Below, in pieces: positions 16,271-24,452 of a DNA stretch of 64,000 nt. Location of the stretch: positions 248,001 to 312,000 of the forward strand of contig JAGIAD010000029.1 in assembly GCA_017745075.1 (NCBI GenBank). The letters run 5' to 3'. The notes under the pieces are model-generated. The model was not told the DNA's origin, did no database searches, and saw only the letters and a list, made by a program, of their open reading frames with translations. The position numbers were made by a program, and so were the translations under genes. Numbering within the stretch: position 1 is the first letter of the stretch; the number at the start of each line of letters is the position of its first letter. Source of the DNA: Sphingobacteriaceae bacterium (lineage in GTDB: Bacteria > Bacteroidota > Bacteroidia > Sphingobacteriales > Sphingobacteriaceae).

Positions 16271-17457
16271 TTCTTTTTAAATAGGTTCATATTTACCGAA
16301 ATGGCCACACCTGTTGATGATAGTTTAGCATTTCCGTAACCTATATCCGTTAACGGAATTTTCATAAAAGGTTTAGCGCTGATGCTTAAATTATTATTTA
16401 TTTTGTGTTGAAACTCCAGGCCAACATTGGCAATACCTAAATAATGCTGGTTCTGGTTTCTTACTTCATAATCTTTTGGCCCCTTGTAAGCAGCCCCATC
16501 ATATGAATAGGTATATTGCTCTTTTAACATCAAATAGCTTGACAGGCCGGTACTTACCGAAATCGAATTTCTCCGCCCATTAAAAACTTTGTAGTTTACG
16601 TTTAAAGGGATATCGATCACATCACAGTTGGCGTGAATATTTGATGGCGTAACACTAAAAACATAATTCGTATTAGGTTTGTATAAGCTAAAATCCGAGT
16701 CGTAAATTTTCTTGGCATAAGCGGCACCTGTAGTAATGCTTATCCTTTTTGTAAGCACATAAGTAGCTTCTACCCCAAAACTACCGCTTAAACTACTTTG
16801 CCCGGATTTTTGCACACTGGTTAAATCTGGTGCAGCTAAAATACTCAATACAAATCTCGATTTTTGCCTTAAAACCGGAGCTTTGGCCCGATCAGGCTTG
16901 CCTGTTTCTACGCTGGTGCTTAAAGATTGTTCTTTAAACTGAACCTCATTAATTTTTGAACTCAGTTCTGGCTTAAACGGTATACCGGCCAACATGTTGC
17001 CATTACTTCCTAAAATTTCATTTGCTTTTTGCTCATTTTCTACGTTAGAAGCAAAAATATTCCTGTTATCCTGTTTTGGGCCTACTCCGATGTTTCTTTT
17101 ATTGATGGATAAAGGGTTCTGATCTACATTTACGGTCTGATCAGTTGGTTTTGCCGGTGTTTCAGTCGGTTTTACAATATCATCGCCTGATTTTTTAATA
17201 TTATTCTGGTTTTCTTTCTCTGTTTTGCCTTTTGCTATCGCCTCAATTTTGTCGTTCGGTTTAACCAATAAAAATATGATCAGTAGCATGGCCGCAATTC
17301 CGGCCGCAGCGGCATACCAAAACAAAGGTATCACCGTTCTCTTTGGTGATGGATGCAATCTTTCCTCCAGATTATCCCAATCTAAATCATTAAAGGGCAG
17401 ATCGGGGTTTTCCAATCCATCCTTAAATAATTTATCTATATCTTTTCCCTCTTTCAT
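16267..17457 (-). CDS. Sigma-factor-linked membrane-anchored protein with barrel-like C-terminal domain
   Basis: A 396-residue protein translationally coupled to the ECF sigma gene (ATGA overlap at 17454-17457). Residues about 1-40 are soluble (DIDKLFKDGLENPDLPFNDL, a sort of sequence seen at the start of Bacteroidota anti-sigma-like proteins). Residues about 43-66 are one transmembrane helix (FWYAAAAGIAAMLLIIFLLV). A polar linker to about 195 follows. The last 200 residues resemble an outer-membrane beta-barrel (GSFGVEATYVLTKRISITTG, alternating aromatic strands, ending SVNMNLFKK). Its likely role is anti-sigma control of the neighbouring factor with an extracytoplasmic sensor. A single protein with both an inner-membrane helix and a barrel-like domain is odd. 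Confidence 0.8.
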   Translation of the reverse strand: MKEGKDIDKLFKDGLENPDLPFNDLDWDNLEERLHPSPKRTVIPLFWYAAAAGIAAMLLIIFLLVKPNDKIEAIAKGKTEKENQNNIKKSGDDIVKPTETPAKPTDQTVNVDQNPLSINKRNIGVGPKQDNRNIFASNVENEQKANEILGSNGNMLAGIPFKPELSSKINEVQFKEQSLSTSVETGKPDRAKAPVLRQKSRFVLSILAAPDLTSVQKSGQSSLSGSFGVEATYVLTKRISITTGAAYAKKIYDSDFSLYKPNTNYVFSVTPSNIHANCDVIDIPLNVNYKVFNGRRNSISVSTGLSSYLMLKEQYTYSYDGAAYKGPKDYEVRNQNQHYLGIANVGLEFQHKINNNLSISAKPFMKIPLTDIGYGNAKLSSTGVAISVNMNLFKKN

Positions 17458-18077
17458 TGCATATTTGTGTTTAGCCTTACCTGTAACAGGTTTCTATCTA
17501 CTTCCGAACTTCCAACCTGGTAGGTTTTCGCATCTGTTGCTTTTAGCATTTCCTGTAATTTCTGTCGCGCCTTAAACAGGTTCGACTTTGATGTTCCGAT
17601 AGATATACCGAGCATTGCTGCTATTTCTTCATGATTATAACCATCTATTGCAAAAAGGTTAAAAACCGTTCGGTAGGCTGGGCTTAAGTTTTGAATCAGG
17701 GCTAACAGATCCTGGTAAGCCAGTTTATCGTATACAGAATTTGCCTGTGCAATATTTTCATGGTCCTGTATATCTGTATGATCTGCAAATTTTAAATTGG
17801 CACGGTAATAATCAATGGCAGTATTGGTTATGATCCGACCCAGCCATGGCATAAAAGCCTTAGAAGTTTCATATTTAGCTATATTTTTGAAAGCTTTAAA
17901 AAAGCCATCGTTCAATATTCCCGCAGCATCTAACCTGTCATTTGCATACCGCAAACAAATCCCCATAGCAAAGCTATAGAAATGCTTGTATAGTGCTTTC
18001 TGACTATCTCTTTCATTTCTAATACAGCCCTGGATATACTCTTGTACAATATCTTCACTATCGCGGTTAGCGGTCAC
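17454..18077 (-). CDS. ECF-type RNA polymerase sigma factor
   Basis: A 207-residue sigma-70 family protein. Region 2 is visible in the first half (LYKHFYSFAMGICLRYANDR, then FKAFKNIAKYETSKAFMPWL) and region 4 in the second (LSPAYRTVFNLFAIDGYNHE, followed by IAAMLGISIGTSKSNLFKAR). The start is GTG at 18077-18075. An AAAGGAG Shine-Dalgarno six bases upstream decides it, unusual for this phylum. It lies upstream of, and overlaps, the membrane-anchored partner. A promoter-like GCAACC-N16-CGTA reads into it, and the same motif reads into the divergent lipoprotein, so both are probably its targets. Confidence 0.92.
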   Translation of the reverse strand: MTANRDSEDIVQEYIQGCIRNERDSQKALYKHFYSFAMGICLRYANDRLDAAGILNDGFFKAFKNIAKYETSKAFMPWLGRIITNTAIDYYRANLKFADHTDIQDHENIAQANSVYDKLAYQDLLALIQNLSPAYRTVFNLFAIDGYNHEEIAAMLGISIGTSKSNLFKARQKLQEMLKATDAKTYQVGSSEVDRNLLQVRLNTNMQ

Positions 18078-18083
18078 AAAGTT

Positions 18084-18090
18084 CTCCTTT
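18084..18090 (-). promoter_or_regulatory. Shine-Dalgarno site of the ECF sigma gene
   Basis: On the minus strand AAAGGAG is followed after six bases by GTG (18077-18075). Strong Shine-Dalgarno sequences are uncommon in Bacteroidota, and none of the neighbours has one. It fixes the otherwise ambiguous GTG start. Confidence 0.65.
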
Positions 18091-18100
18091 CAAAATACAT

Positions 18101-18126
18101 TACGATGAAGAACAACGAAAGGTTGC
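18101..18126 (-). promoter_or_regulatory. Candidate ECF promoter of the sigma operon
   Basis: On the minus strand GCAACC (18126-18121) and CGTA (18104-18101) are separated by exactly 16 bases. This is the -35/-10 layout of ECF promoters (AAC core, then CGT). It ends 11 bases before the Shine-Dalgarno site, giving a short leader. The same pair with the same spacing is found on the other strand at 18194-18219. Confidence 0.65.
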
Positions 18127-18193
18127 TTCAAAAATTACTTTTCTAAAAATATTTTACATTATTCATTTTGGTTTAAAAATCTTCATGGTGCAG

Positions 18194-18219
18194 GCAACCG
18201 TTTACAACTATAGGGCGTA
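18194..18219 (+). promoter_or_regulatory. Candidate ECF promoter of the repeat lipoprotein
   Basis: GCAACC (18194-18199) and CGTA (18216-18219) are separated by 16 bases, matching the divergent promoter of the ECF sigma gene. Both are followed by AT after CGTA. It lies about 50 bases before the lipoprotein start. Confidence 0.65.
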
Positions 18220-18268
18220 ATATCTGCATATCAATTTTTATTAAAGTTAAAACTAAAAACAAAATCTT

Positions 18269-19129
18269 ATGCTAAACGACTTTAAAAAGAATCTATTGGC
18301 TGTTAGCTGTATAGCCATAGTATTTACTGCATGTAAGAAAAATAGTTCAGACGAACCTACAAATCCGCCTGTTAACAATAACAAGGGAATCCAATTGGCA
18401 ACCGATGCTAAATTCGGAACAGTATTAACAGACAAAGACGGCAAAACCTTATACTTTTTTGCATCTGATGCCACGGGTGTGCCAACCTGTGTTGGTGGCT
18501 GCGAAACGGTCTGGCCGCTTTATTATTCTGCTGATGCCAGCACCGATTTAAACCTGAACAAAGCAGAAGTTGGCGAGGTAACCCGGACCGATGGACGTAA
18601 ACAAAGTACTTACCGGGGTTATCCGCTTTATTATTATGCAGGTGATGCTGCAAAAGGTGATATTAAAGGTGACGGAGTTGGTGGAATATGGTTTGTAGCA
18701 AAGCCCGATTATTCGTTAATGCTGGCCAACGCACAGTTGTTTGCGAACAACACCAATTATACCAATACTTATGCCGTAGGCACCGGCAACACCATTTACC
18801 TGACTGATAGCAAAGGCCGCACCTTATATGCTTTTGCACCAGATAAAAACGGCGTAAATACTTATACAAAGAGCACTACGCAAGAAGGTATCTGGCCGGT
18901 TTATGAGTCTGAAGTACTAGGCGTACCCTCAGCTGTTGCAAAAGCCGACGTTAGCGTAATTACTGTAGCCACAATAGGCAAAAAACAGTTAACTTATAAA
19001 GGATGGCCATTATACTACTGGATATCAGATGTAAAAAGAGGCGATAACCTGGGCATCGTAATTGGAAAAGGTCCGGGCTTAACTTGGCCTGTTTTACAAC
19101 TGAATGCTACTGTTGCTCCGGCACCGTAA
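18269..19129 (+). CDS. Lipoprotein with two secreted-repeat domains (PF03640/COG4315 type)
   Basis: A 286-residue lipoprotein (signal MLNDFKKNLLAVSCIAIVFTAC, Cys22). Two domains of about 110 residues each carry the repeat seen in COG4315 proteins: FGTVLTDKDGKTLYFFASD with CETVWPLYY, then IYLTDSKGRTLYAFAPDKNG with GIWPVYE. Each domain ends with a KQLTYKGWPLYYW-like strand set. The biochemical role of this family is unknown; it is often exported and stress-linked. The shared ECF-type promoter suggests it is a main output of the adjacent sigma factor. Confidence 0.9.
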   Translation: MLNDFKKNLLAVSCIAIVFTACKKNSSDEPTNPPVNNNKGIQLATDAKFGTVLTDKDGKTLYFFASDATGVPTCVGGCETVWPLYYSADASTDLNLNKAEVGEVTRTDGRKQSTYRGYPLYYYAGDAAKGDIKGDGVGGIWFVAKPDYSLMLANAQLFANNTNYTNTYAVGTGNTIYLTDSKGRTLYAFAPDKNGVNTYTKSTTQEGIWPVYESEVLGVPSAVAKADVSVITVATIGKKQLTYKGWPLYYWISDVKRGDNLGIVIGKGPGLTWPVLQLNATVAPAP

Positions 19130-19155
19130 AAATACTTGGGTTAGACGGGTAGAAT

Positions 19156-19188
19156 GGTCGGCTGATGTTTTCACAGCCGGCCTTTTTT
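19156..19188. terminator. Bidirectional terminator between lipoprotein and HIT genes
   Basis: GGTCGGCTG (19156-19164) pairs with CAGCCGGCC (19174-19182), one G-T pair, then six T. It sits between two converging genes and touches the HIT stop codon. Confidence 0.8.
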
Positions 19189-19585
19189 ATACCTCCAGCA
19201 GGGCCTGCCTGATTTTTTCAGCTGCCTCAGCCAATTCTTCATTGGTTGGCTTTAATTTTTCTTTACTGAAATTCATATCGCTCACATTATTCATCGGAAT
19301 TAAATGAATATGTGCATGCGGAACCTCTAGTCCAATTACCGAAACGCCCACTTTTTTACATGGGAAAGCTATTTTTACGCCTTTTGCCACAATTTTAGCA
19401 AACATCCATAAACCAACATACAGATCTTCGTCCATATCGAAGATATAATCAACTTCAATTTTCGGAATTACCAGTACATGGCCGGCCGTTAATGGCGAAA
19501 CATCTAAAAATGCTAAATATTCTACAGTTTCAGCAACCACATGTGCAGGAATTTCGCCTGCAACAATTTTTGAGAAAATAGTCAT
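19187..19585 (-). CDS. HIT-family nucleotide-binding hydrolase
   Basis: A 132-residue histidine-triad protein. The motif HAHIHLIP near residue 99 supplies the catalytic histidines; the N-terminal half has the family strand AGHVLVIPK. Members hydrolyse AMP-linked phosphoramidates or dinucleotides such as Ap4A. It follows greA on the same strand with a 95-base gap containing a strong hairpin, so the two probably form an operon with the hairpin as a processing or partial termination point. Confidence 0.93.
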   Translation of the reverse strand: MTIFSKIVAGEIPAHVVAETVEYLAFLDVSPLTAGHVLVIPKIEVDYIFDMDEDLYVGLWMFAKIVAKGVKIAFPCKKVGVSVIGLEVPHAHIHLIPMNNVSDMNFSKEKLKPTNEELAEAAEKIRQALLEV

Positions 19586-19630
19586 TTAAGGTATAGGGTT
19601 TAGGGTGCAAAGGTTAGGCATTTAGAGTAA

Positions 19631-19674
19631 AGTGTTTGGCGATAGCCGGTTATAATCGCTTGTCGCCAAACACT
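19631..19674. repeat. 12-bp inverted repeat between greA and HIT genes
   Basis: AGTGTTTGGCGA (19631-19642) and TCGCCAAACACT (19663-19674) are perfect inverted copies with a 20-base loop. No T-run follows on the minus strand, so it is more likely an mRNA stability or processing hairpin than a full terminator of greA. Confidence 0.6.
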
Positions 19675-19680
19675 ATCCGC

Positions 19681-20154
19681 CTATCTCGAAATCTCGAGTA
19701 CTTCGAACTGCATTTTACCTGCAGGCACTTCAATTTCTGCAAATTCGCCTACCGATTTACCCAATAAGCCCTGTGCAATTGGCGATTTAACCGAAATTTT
19801 TCCGGTTTTTAAATCTGCTTCACTTTCTGCAACCAGCTGGTAGGTCATGGTAGCACCGTTTTTAACATTCTTTATTTTAACAATAGATAGCGCAAGCACT
19901 TTTGATAAATCCAAACGCGATTCATCAATCAAACGTGCATTCGCTAACGTGTTCTGTAATTTCGCTATTTTCGCTTCGTGCAAACCCTGCGCCTCTTTTG
20001 CCGCATCGTATTCTGCATTCTCCGATAAATCACCTTTATCCCTCGCTTCTGCAATTGCTTTAGATATTAGCTGACGACCGGTGGTTGTTAAATAATGAAC
20101 TTCTTCCTTTAATTTATCTAACCCCTCTTGGGTGTAGTATGTTACCTCTGTCAT
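19681..20154 (-). CDS. greA: Transcription elongation factor GreA
   Basis: A 157-residue factor that enters the secondary channel of RNA polymerase and triggers cleavage of backtracked RNA. The N-terminal coiled coil carries the conserved acidic tip in DLSENAEYDAAKE, and the C-terminal domain has the family end SPIAQGLLGKSVGE. The ATG giving MTEVTYYT at 20154 matches the usual length of about 158; a longer frame from 20175 adds seven residues and is less likely. A terminator-like hairpin sits in its leader at 20193-20226. Confidence 0.95.
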   Translation of the reverse strand: MTEVTYYTQEGLDKLKEEVHYLTTTGRQLISKAIAEARDKGDLSENAEYDAAKEAQGLHEAKIAKLQNTLANARLIDESRLDLSKVLALSIVKIKNVKNGATMTYQLVAESEADLKTGKISVKSPIAQGLLGKSVGEFAEIEVPAGKMQFEVLEISR

Positions 20155-20192
20155 TGCTCTATTAATTTTATTCAAACGCTATAAAAAACAAA

Positions 20193-20226
20193 CAAGACTA
20201 TATAGTTGGTTTGCTACATAGTCTTG
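20193..20226 (-). terminator. Terminator-like hairpin in the greA leader
   Basis: CAAGACTAT (20193-20201) and ATAGTCTTG (20218-20226) pair perfectly. On the minus strand the hairpin is followed by TTTGTTTTTT, a terminator layout, only about 40 bases before greA. No minus-strand gene lies upstream that it could serve. With the promoter-like pair at 20239-20270 it suggests premature termination in the greA leader. Confidence 0.6.
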
Positions 20227-20238
20227 CTTCAATTATAA

Positions 20239-20270
20239 CGAAGATAAAATGTGGAAATTACAAAAGCAAA
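20239..20270 (-). promoter_or_regulatory. Candidate greA promoter
   Basis: On the minus strand a TTTG is followed after 20 bases by TATCTTCG (20246-20239), one mismatch from TAnnTTTG. The predicted start of transcription lies just before the leader hairpin. Confidence 0.45.
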
Positions 20271-20362
20271 TAAATACTTATGATTTTTATGATTTAGGCC
20301 TCAATATGACCAAATATGTGCTAAAACTGGACGAATGAGCATAAATACCATCAGTGCTCTAC

Positions 20363-20377
20363 CTGTAATATTTACAG
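20363..20377. promoter_or_regulatory. Short dyad upstream of the M1 peptidase gene
   Basis: CTGTAA and TTACAG flank a 3-base centre (15 bases in all), about 90 bases before the M1 peptidase start. It could be a repressor site. The size is small enough to occur by chance in A/T-rich DNA. Confidence 0.3.
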
Positions 20378-20465
20378 TTTTAACACTAAAAACGTAACAT
20401 TCGCTCCTACACTCATATAAAATTCATTCATTAGTTTTACTTTTAACTTAAATTATTCTTAAAAA

Positions 20466-22346
20466 ATGAAAAAGCTATTCTCTATTGCCCTGTTCGTTTG
20501 TTTGAGCGCTTATATTGCTTCTGCGCAGGAACTTTATATGCCCCGGAATATTAAAGCAGCATATGCCAATGGTACTCGTGCCATGAATGGAAAACCCGGC
20601 CCAAATTATTGGCAAAACCATGGTAAATACAATATGGATATTAAGGTAGATGCCGAAACCAAAGTGGTAAGTGGTAATGAAGAAATTTTATACAGCAACA
20701 ACAGTCCCGATACCTTAAAAACCCTGGCCATCCGTTTTGTAAACAACCTGCATAAACCAACCTCGCCAAGAGGTGGCGCGGTAAGTGAAGATTTTTTGAG
20801 CACTGGTTTAAACATCATAGCCTTTTCAGTTGATGGCGAAACATATAAAGTCGATAGCAAAAGCTGGGGAACAGTGGATAGGGTAACGCTTAAAAAACCT
20901 TTATTGCCAAAATCAAAGATTACGGTTAAAATAGAATGGGACTACCCGTTATCAAAAGAAAGCGGCCGCGAGGGGCAAATTGATCCAAACTCTTTTTTTG
21001 TAGCCTATAGTTACCCACGCATTTCGGTATACGATGATTATAATGGTTGGGACCGCATTCCGCATACCGACAGGGCCGAGTTTTATAACGATTTTAACGA
21101 TTACGAATTTTCGGTTAAAGCGCCTAAAAACTATGTAGTTTATGCAACCGGCGATTTCCTTAACCCGGATGAAGTATTACAACCTGAAATTTCAGCCCGG
21201 TTAAAAAAATCATATAATGGTGATGAAATAATCCATATTGCTACCGCAGAAGAAATGAAAGATGGTAAAGTAACACAGCAAAAAGACTGGAACACCTGGA
21301 AATTTGCAGTAAACCACATTACCGATGTTACTTTTGCCATGAGCAACCACTACGCCTGGGATGGTTCGAGTGTAATTGTAGATAAAAAGACCAACCGCCG
21401 TGCAAGTGCCCAGGCTGCCTATAACCCAACTACCGGAACAGATTTTATCAACTCGGTTAAATACAATCTTAATGCTTTAGACTGGTTCTCGAACAACTGG
21501 CCTGGAATTCCCTATCCTTATGCTAAAACAATTGCTTTTCAGGGTTTTGCAGACATGGAATATCCGATGATGGTTAACGATTCACAATTTGGGGATCCTG
21601 TTTTCGCGCAGTTGGTACAAGACCACGAAGTGGCACATACTTACTTTCCTTTTTACATGGGAATTAATGAAACCCGCTATGCCTATATGGACGAAGGATG
21701 GGCCACTACATTCGAATATTTAATTGGCATTGCCGAGCATGGTAAACAGGCTGCTGATAATTTTTACAAAAAATTCAGGGTAAATAGCTATATTAATGAT
21801 AAATCGACCGAAGAAGATCAACCCATAATCTCTATGTCAGATCAGGTTTCTGGAGCAGGTTACGGGAATAACTCTTACGGAAAAGCCTCATTATCCTATC
21901 TGGCGCTTAAAGATCTGTTAGGAGATGATTTATTCAAAAAAGCGCTTCATACCTATATGGGCAACTGGAATGGGAAACATCCAATTCCATGGGATTACTT
22001 TAATTCAATGAATGCAGGTTCGGGACAGAATCTAAACTGGTTTTTCCAAAATTGGTTTTTCACGAACAACTATCTTGATCTAGCCATTAGCAAAGTAACG
22101 CCGGTGAAAGGAAAATCAACCGTAACAGTTAAAAATATAGGCGGATTTGCCATTCCATTTGATGTTGTGATTACCTATACTGACGGAAAAACTGAAACCA
22201 TCCATAAAACCCCGGTTATTTGGAAAGCAAATCAAAAAGAGACCAGTGTAACGGTTAATACAACAAAAAAGATAAAATCAATTACTTTGGATAACGGCAT
22301 TTATGTAGATGCAACGCCGAAAGACAATGTTTGGGAAGCGAAATAA
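20466..22346 (+). CDS. M1-family zinc metallopeptidase (aminopeptidase N-like), secreted
   Basis: A 626-residue peptidase with signal peptide MKKLFSIALFVCLSAYIASAQ. The gluzincin site is complete: HEVAH (387-391) and, 18 residues on, Glu410 in MDEGWAT. Just upstream, GFADMEYPMM takes the place of the exopeptidase motif GAMEN, so the N-terminus-binding Glu is kept in altered context. It probably trims peptides in the periplasm. It is a single-gene unit ending at a long convergent terminator. Confidence 0.93.
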   Translation: MKKLFSIALFVCLSAYIASAQELYMPRNIKAAYANGTRAMNGKPGPNYWQNHGKYNMDIKVDAETKVVSGNEEILYSNNSPDTLKTLAIRFVNNLHKPTSPRGGAVSEDFLSTGLNIIAFSVDGETYKVDSKSWGTVDRVTLKKPLLPKSKITVKIEWDYPLSKESGREGQIDPNSFFVAYSYPRISVYDDYNGWDRIPHTDRAEFYNDFNDYEFSVKAPKNYVVYATGDFLNPDEVLQPEISARLKKSYNGDEIIHIATAEEMKDGKVTQQKDWNTWKFAVNHITDVTFAMSNHYAWDGSSVIVDKKTNRRASAQAAYNPTTGTDFINSVKYNLNALDWFSNNWPGIPYPYAKTIAFQGFADMEYPMMVNDSQFGDPVFAQLVQDHEVAHTYFPFYMGINETRYAYMDEGWATTFEYLIGIAEHGKQAADNFYKKFRVNSYINDKSTEEDQPIISMSDQVSGAGYGNNSYGKASLSYLALKDLLGDDLFKKALHTYMGNWNGKHPIPWDYFNSMNAGSGQNLNWFFQNWFFTNNYLDLAISKVTPVKGKSTVTVKNIGGFAIPFDVVITYTDGKTETIHKTPVIWKANQKETSVTVNTTKKIKSITLDNGIYVDATPKDNVWEAK

Positions 22347-22356
22347 CGAATAGTTT

Positions 22357-22400
22357 ACAATTTTCAGTTGGCAGCCAGATCACTACCAACTGAAAATTGT
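22357..22400. terminator. Bidirectional terminator, perfect 15-bp stem
   Basis: ACAATTTTCAGTTGG (22357-22371) and its exact inverted copy (22386-22400) lie between two converging genes. The A/T-rich outer stem gives U-rich 3' ends in both directions. Confidence 0.8.
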
Positions 22401-22410
22401 TTACAGTAAA

Positions 22411-22878
22411 CTAAGAACTGAAAACCGGCTTGTGTTTAACCGGAAAATTTAATGAATTGGCTATGAAACACATTTTATTTGCCTCATGATGCAGCGCTTC
22501 TGCCAGTTCGTAATGTGCCCGATCTGCAATTAAAACCTGAGGATGCAGTGTAACCTCTTTAAAACGGCCGCTTCCATCTGCTGATTCTTCCATTATACCT
22601 ACCGCCTCATCTTTATAATCGATTACTATAATCCCTTTTGAAGAGCATAAGTGTAAATACCAGAGCATATGGCAGCTTGATATAGATGCCAATAAAAGGT
22701 CTTCAGGGTTATATTTAGATTTGTCGCCCAAAAAAGCAGAATCAGACGAGCCATAAATATCGGCTTTACCTTTTACTGAAATAACATAATCGCGATCGTA
22801 CGAACGGTAATCCATTGTACCCGAGCCTTTATTGCCCGTCCATGTAACAGTAGTTGAATATAAGTGATCTTTCGGCAT
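22411..22878 (-). CDS. OsmC-family peroxiredoxin-like protein
   Basis: A 155-residue OsmC/Ohr-superfamily protein of the type that reduces organic hydroperoxides with two cysteines. The likely peroxidatic Cys is 69 in SISSCHMLWYL and the resolving one 137 in NKMCFIANS; an extra Cys sits at 78. Family strands such as NPEDLLLASISS are clear. Single gene facing the M1 peptidase across a shared terminator. Confidence 0.92.
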   Translation of the reverse strand: MPKDHLYSTTVTWTGNKGSGTMDYRSYDRDYVISVKGKADIYGSSDSAFLGDKSKYNPEDLLLASISSCHMLWYLHLCSSKGIIVIDYKDEAVGIMEESADGSGRFKEVTLHPQVLIADRAHYELAEALHHEANKMCFIANSLNFPVKHKPVFSS

Positions 22879-23285
22879 GATAAAATTAGTTAGATTGTAT
22901 AGCCAATTTAAGAAATTAAAATTGAGATTTACAGCTGATTTTCATAACCTCTTAAGAACAAACTTATTAAAATATGTAGGTTGATATACCTCTTAACATT
23001 CGTTTTTAGAGCGCATAGCCTGTACAAGAAAACAACCTCGTTCCCGTGTTCTGCTTATACGCTTCGGGCTCCGTTCCTTTGCTTGCAGGGTAACACTTCA
23101 CCCGGGGCTAAATAGCAATAACAATAGTTTTTTTAGGGTGTGCAGATGCAGCAACCAAACGGTATAAACCTGATTGCAATGAAAAGCCCATAGCGTAGCG
23201 AGGACTTGTAATGGAAAGCAGGACAGCACCTTAACTATGAGCAGTGTCTCTGCTTTTCACAATAAAAATAAATGGGTTATAACCG
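22879..23285. repeat. Intergenic region with repeat-like sequence
   Basis: About 400 bases without a gene. Two blocks look like dispersed elements: 23040-23125 (TACGCTTCGGGCTCCGTTCC and a GGGTAACACTTCACCCGGGG stretch) and 23125-23245. In the second, CCTGATTGCAATGAAAAGCC (from 23169) is an imperfect inverted copy (15 of 21) of 23202-23222. A genome search would show how many copies exist. No reading frame of interest. Confidence 0.45.
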
Positions 23286-24212
23286 TTAAAAGTTAAGCCC
23301 TTTTAACTTCTCTGCTAAAACTTCCGAAATCTTACGGTACGAATCAAAGGTCCAACCACCAACATGTGGGGTTAAAATTACCTGATCATTATTCTTTAAT
23401 TCATCATACCAGGGCTGTTCGCCTAAGGCCGGGAATTTTTCCGTTTGCAGCACATCCAATCCAGCACCTAAAATTTTTCCGTTTTTAATGGCATTAAGCA
23501 CTGCAGTGGTATTTACAATTTCTCCTCTTGCGGTATTGATAAAGAAAATAGGCTTTTTAAAATGGAAGAAATATTCATCATCTACCATCTGTCTGGTTTC
23601 GGCTGTTAAAGGGATGTGCAAACTCAGTACATCACTGTGCTTCACAATTTCTTCCATACTTACCTCGCGTACAAAAGCATCAGAAAAACCGGTTTTGTAT
23701 TTATCATAAGCCATTACATCTACTTCGAAACCGGCCAGTTTTTTCGCAAAGCTCTGTCCCATAAAACCATAACCAATAATCCCTACTTTTTTGCCTTTCA
23801 ATTCATAACCACGGTTTCCTTCGCGGTCCCACACGCCATTCCTGATCTCGGTATCGGCCCTGCGGAAGTTATTCATCAATGATAAGAGTAAACCCGTTGC
23901 ATGTTCGCCAACAGCATCGCAATTACCTTCAGGAGCATTGATCAATTCAATATTTCTTTCAAAGGCAATCTTATCGTCAATATTATCCAGTCCTGCCCCT
24001 GCCCTGGCTACAAATTTAAGATTTGGGGCTGCAGCAAAAATTTCGGCATCGATCCGAAACTTCGTCCGGACAGCGATACCGGTATAATCCTTTATTTTAT
24101 CTAATGTTTGTTGACGCGTAATCTGAGGTTCATCATCAACCTGGTAGCCCATGGCAATGGCCTGCTCTTTAAATACAGGATGCAGATCGTCAACAATTAA
24201 TATTTTTTTCAT
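23286..24212 (-). CDS. D-2-hydroxyacid dehydrogenase, NAD-dependent (phosphoglycerate dehydrogenase-like)
   Basis: A 308-residue two-domain dehydrogenase. The Rossmann segment KKVGIIGYGFMGQSFAKKL binds NAD. Catalytic residues are Arg in FINTARGEIVN and His in LTPHVGGWT, the latter with the usual preceding acid region. Length and the lack of an ACT domain separate it from regulated SerA forms. It may act in serine synthesis or on another 2-hydroxyacid; substrate undecided. It has no operon partner in the window. Confidence 0.9.
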   Translation of the reverse strand: MKKILIVDDLHPVFKEQAIAMGYQVDDEPQITRQQTLDKIKDYTGIAVRTKFRIDAEIFAAAPNLKFVARAGAGLDNIDDKIAFERNIELINAPEGNCDAVGEHATGLLLSLMNNFRRADTEIRNGVWDREGNRGYELKGKKVGIIGYGFMGQSFAKKLAGFEVDVMAYDKYKTGFSDAFVREVSMEEIVKHSDVLSLHIPLTAETRQMVDDEYFFHFKKPIFFINTARGEIVNTTAVLNAIKNGKILGAGLDVLQTEKFPALGEQPWYDELKNNDQVILTPHVGGWTFDSYRKISEVLAEKLKGLNF

Positions 24213-24452
24213 CTGTTAATCTATGCTCAATATGATGAACAAAAGTAACATTTTGAAGATCGTTCAATTGTAATATTCCGTCATTGTTTTCCAAGAAACT
24301 GAAAACTTCCAATTGCCAAGCATAAACTGAACGCTAACCCACAAAAATATTACCTTAAAATAGCTGTAATAAAATGGTTACGGCGGCTTAATTAAATATA
24401 GTTGCCGTTACTTTGTCTCCCTTTATAAAAACAATGCAAATTTTATTTTTTA

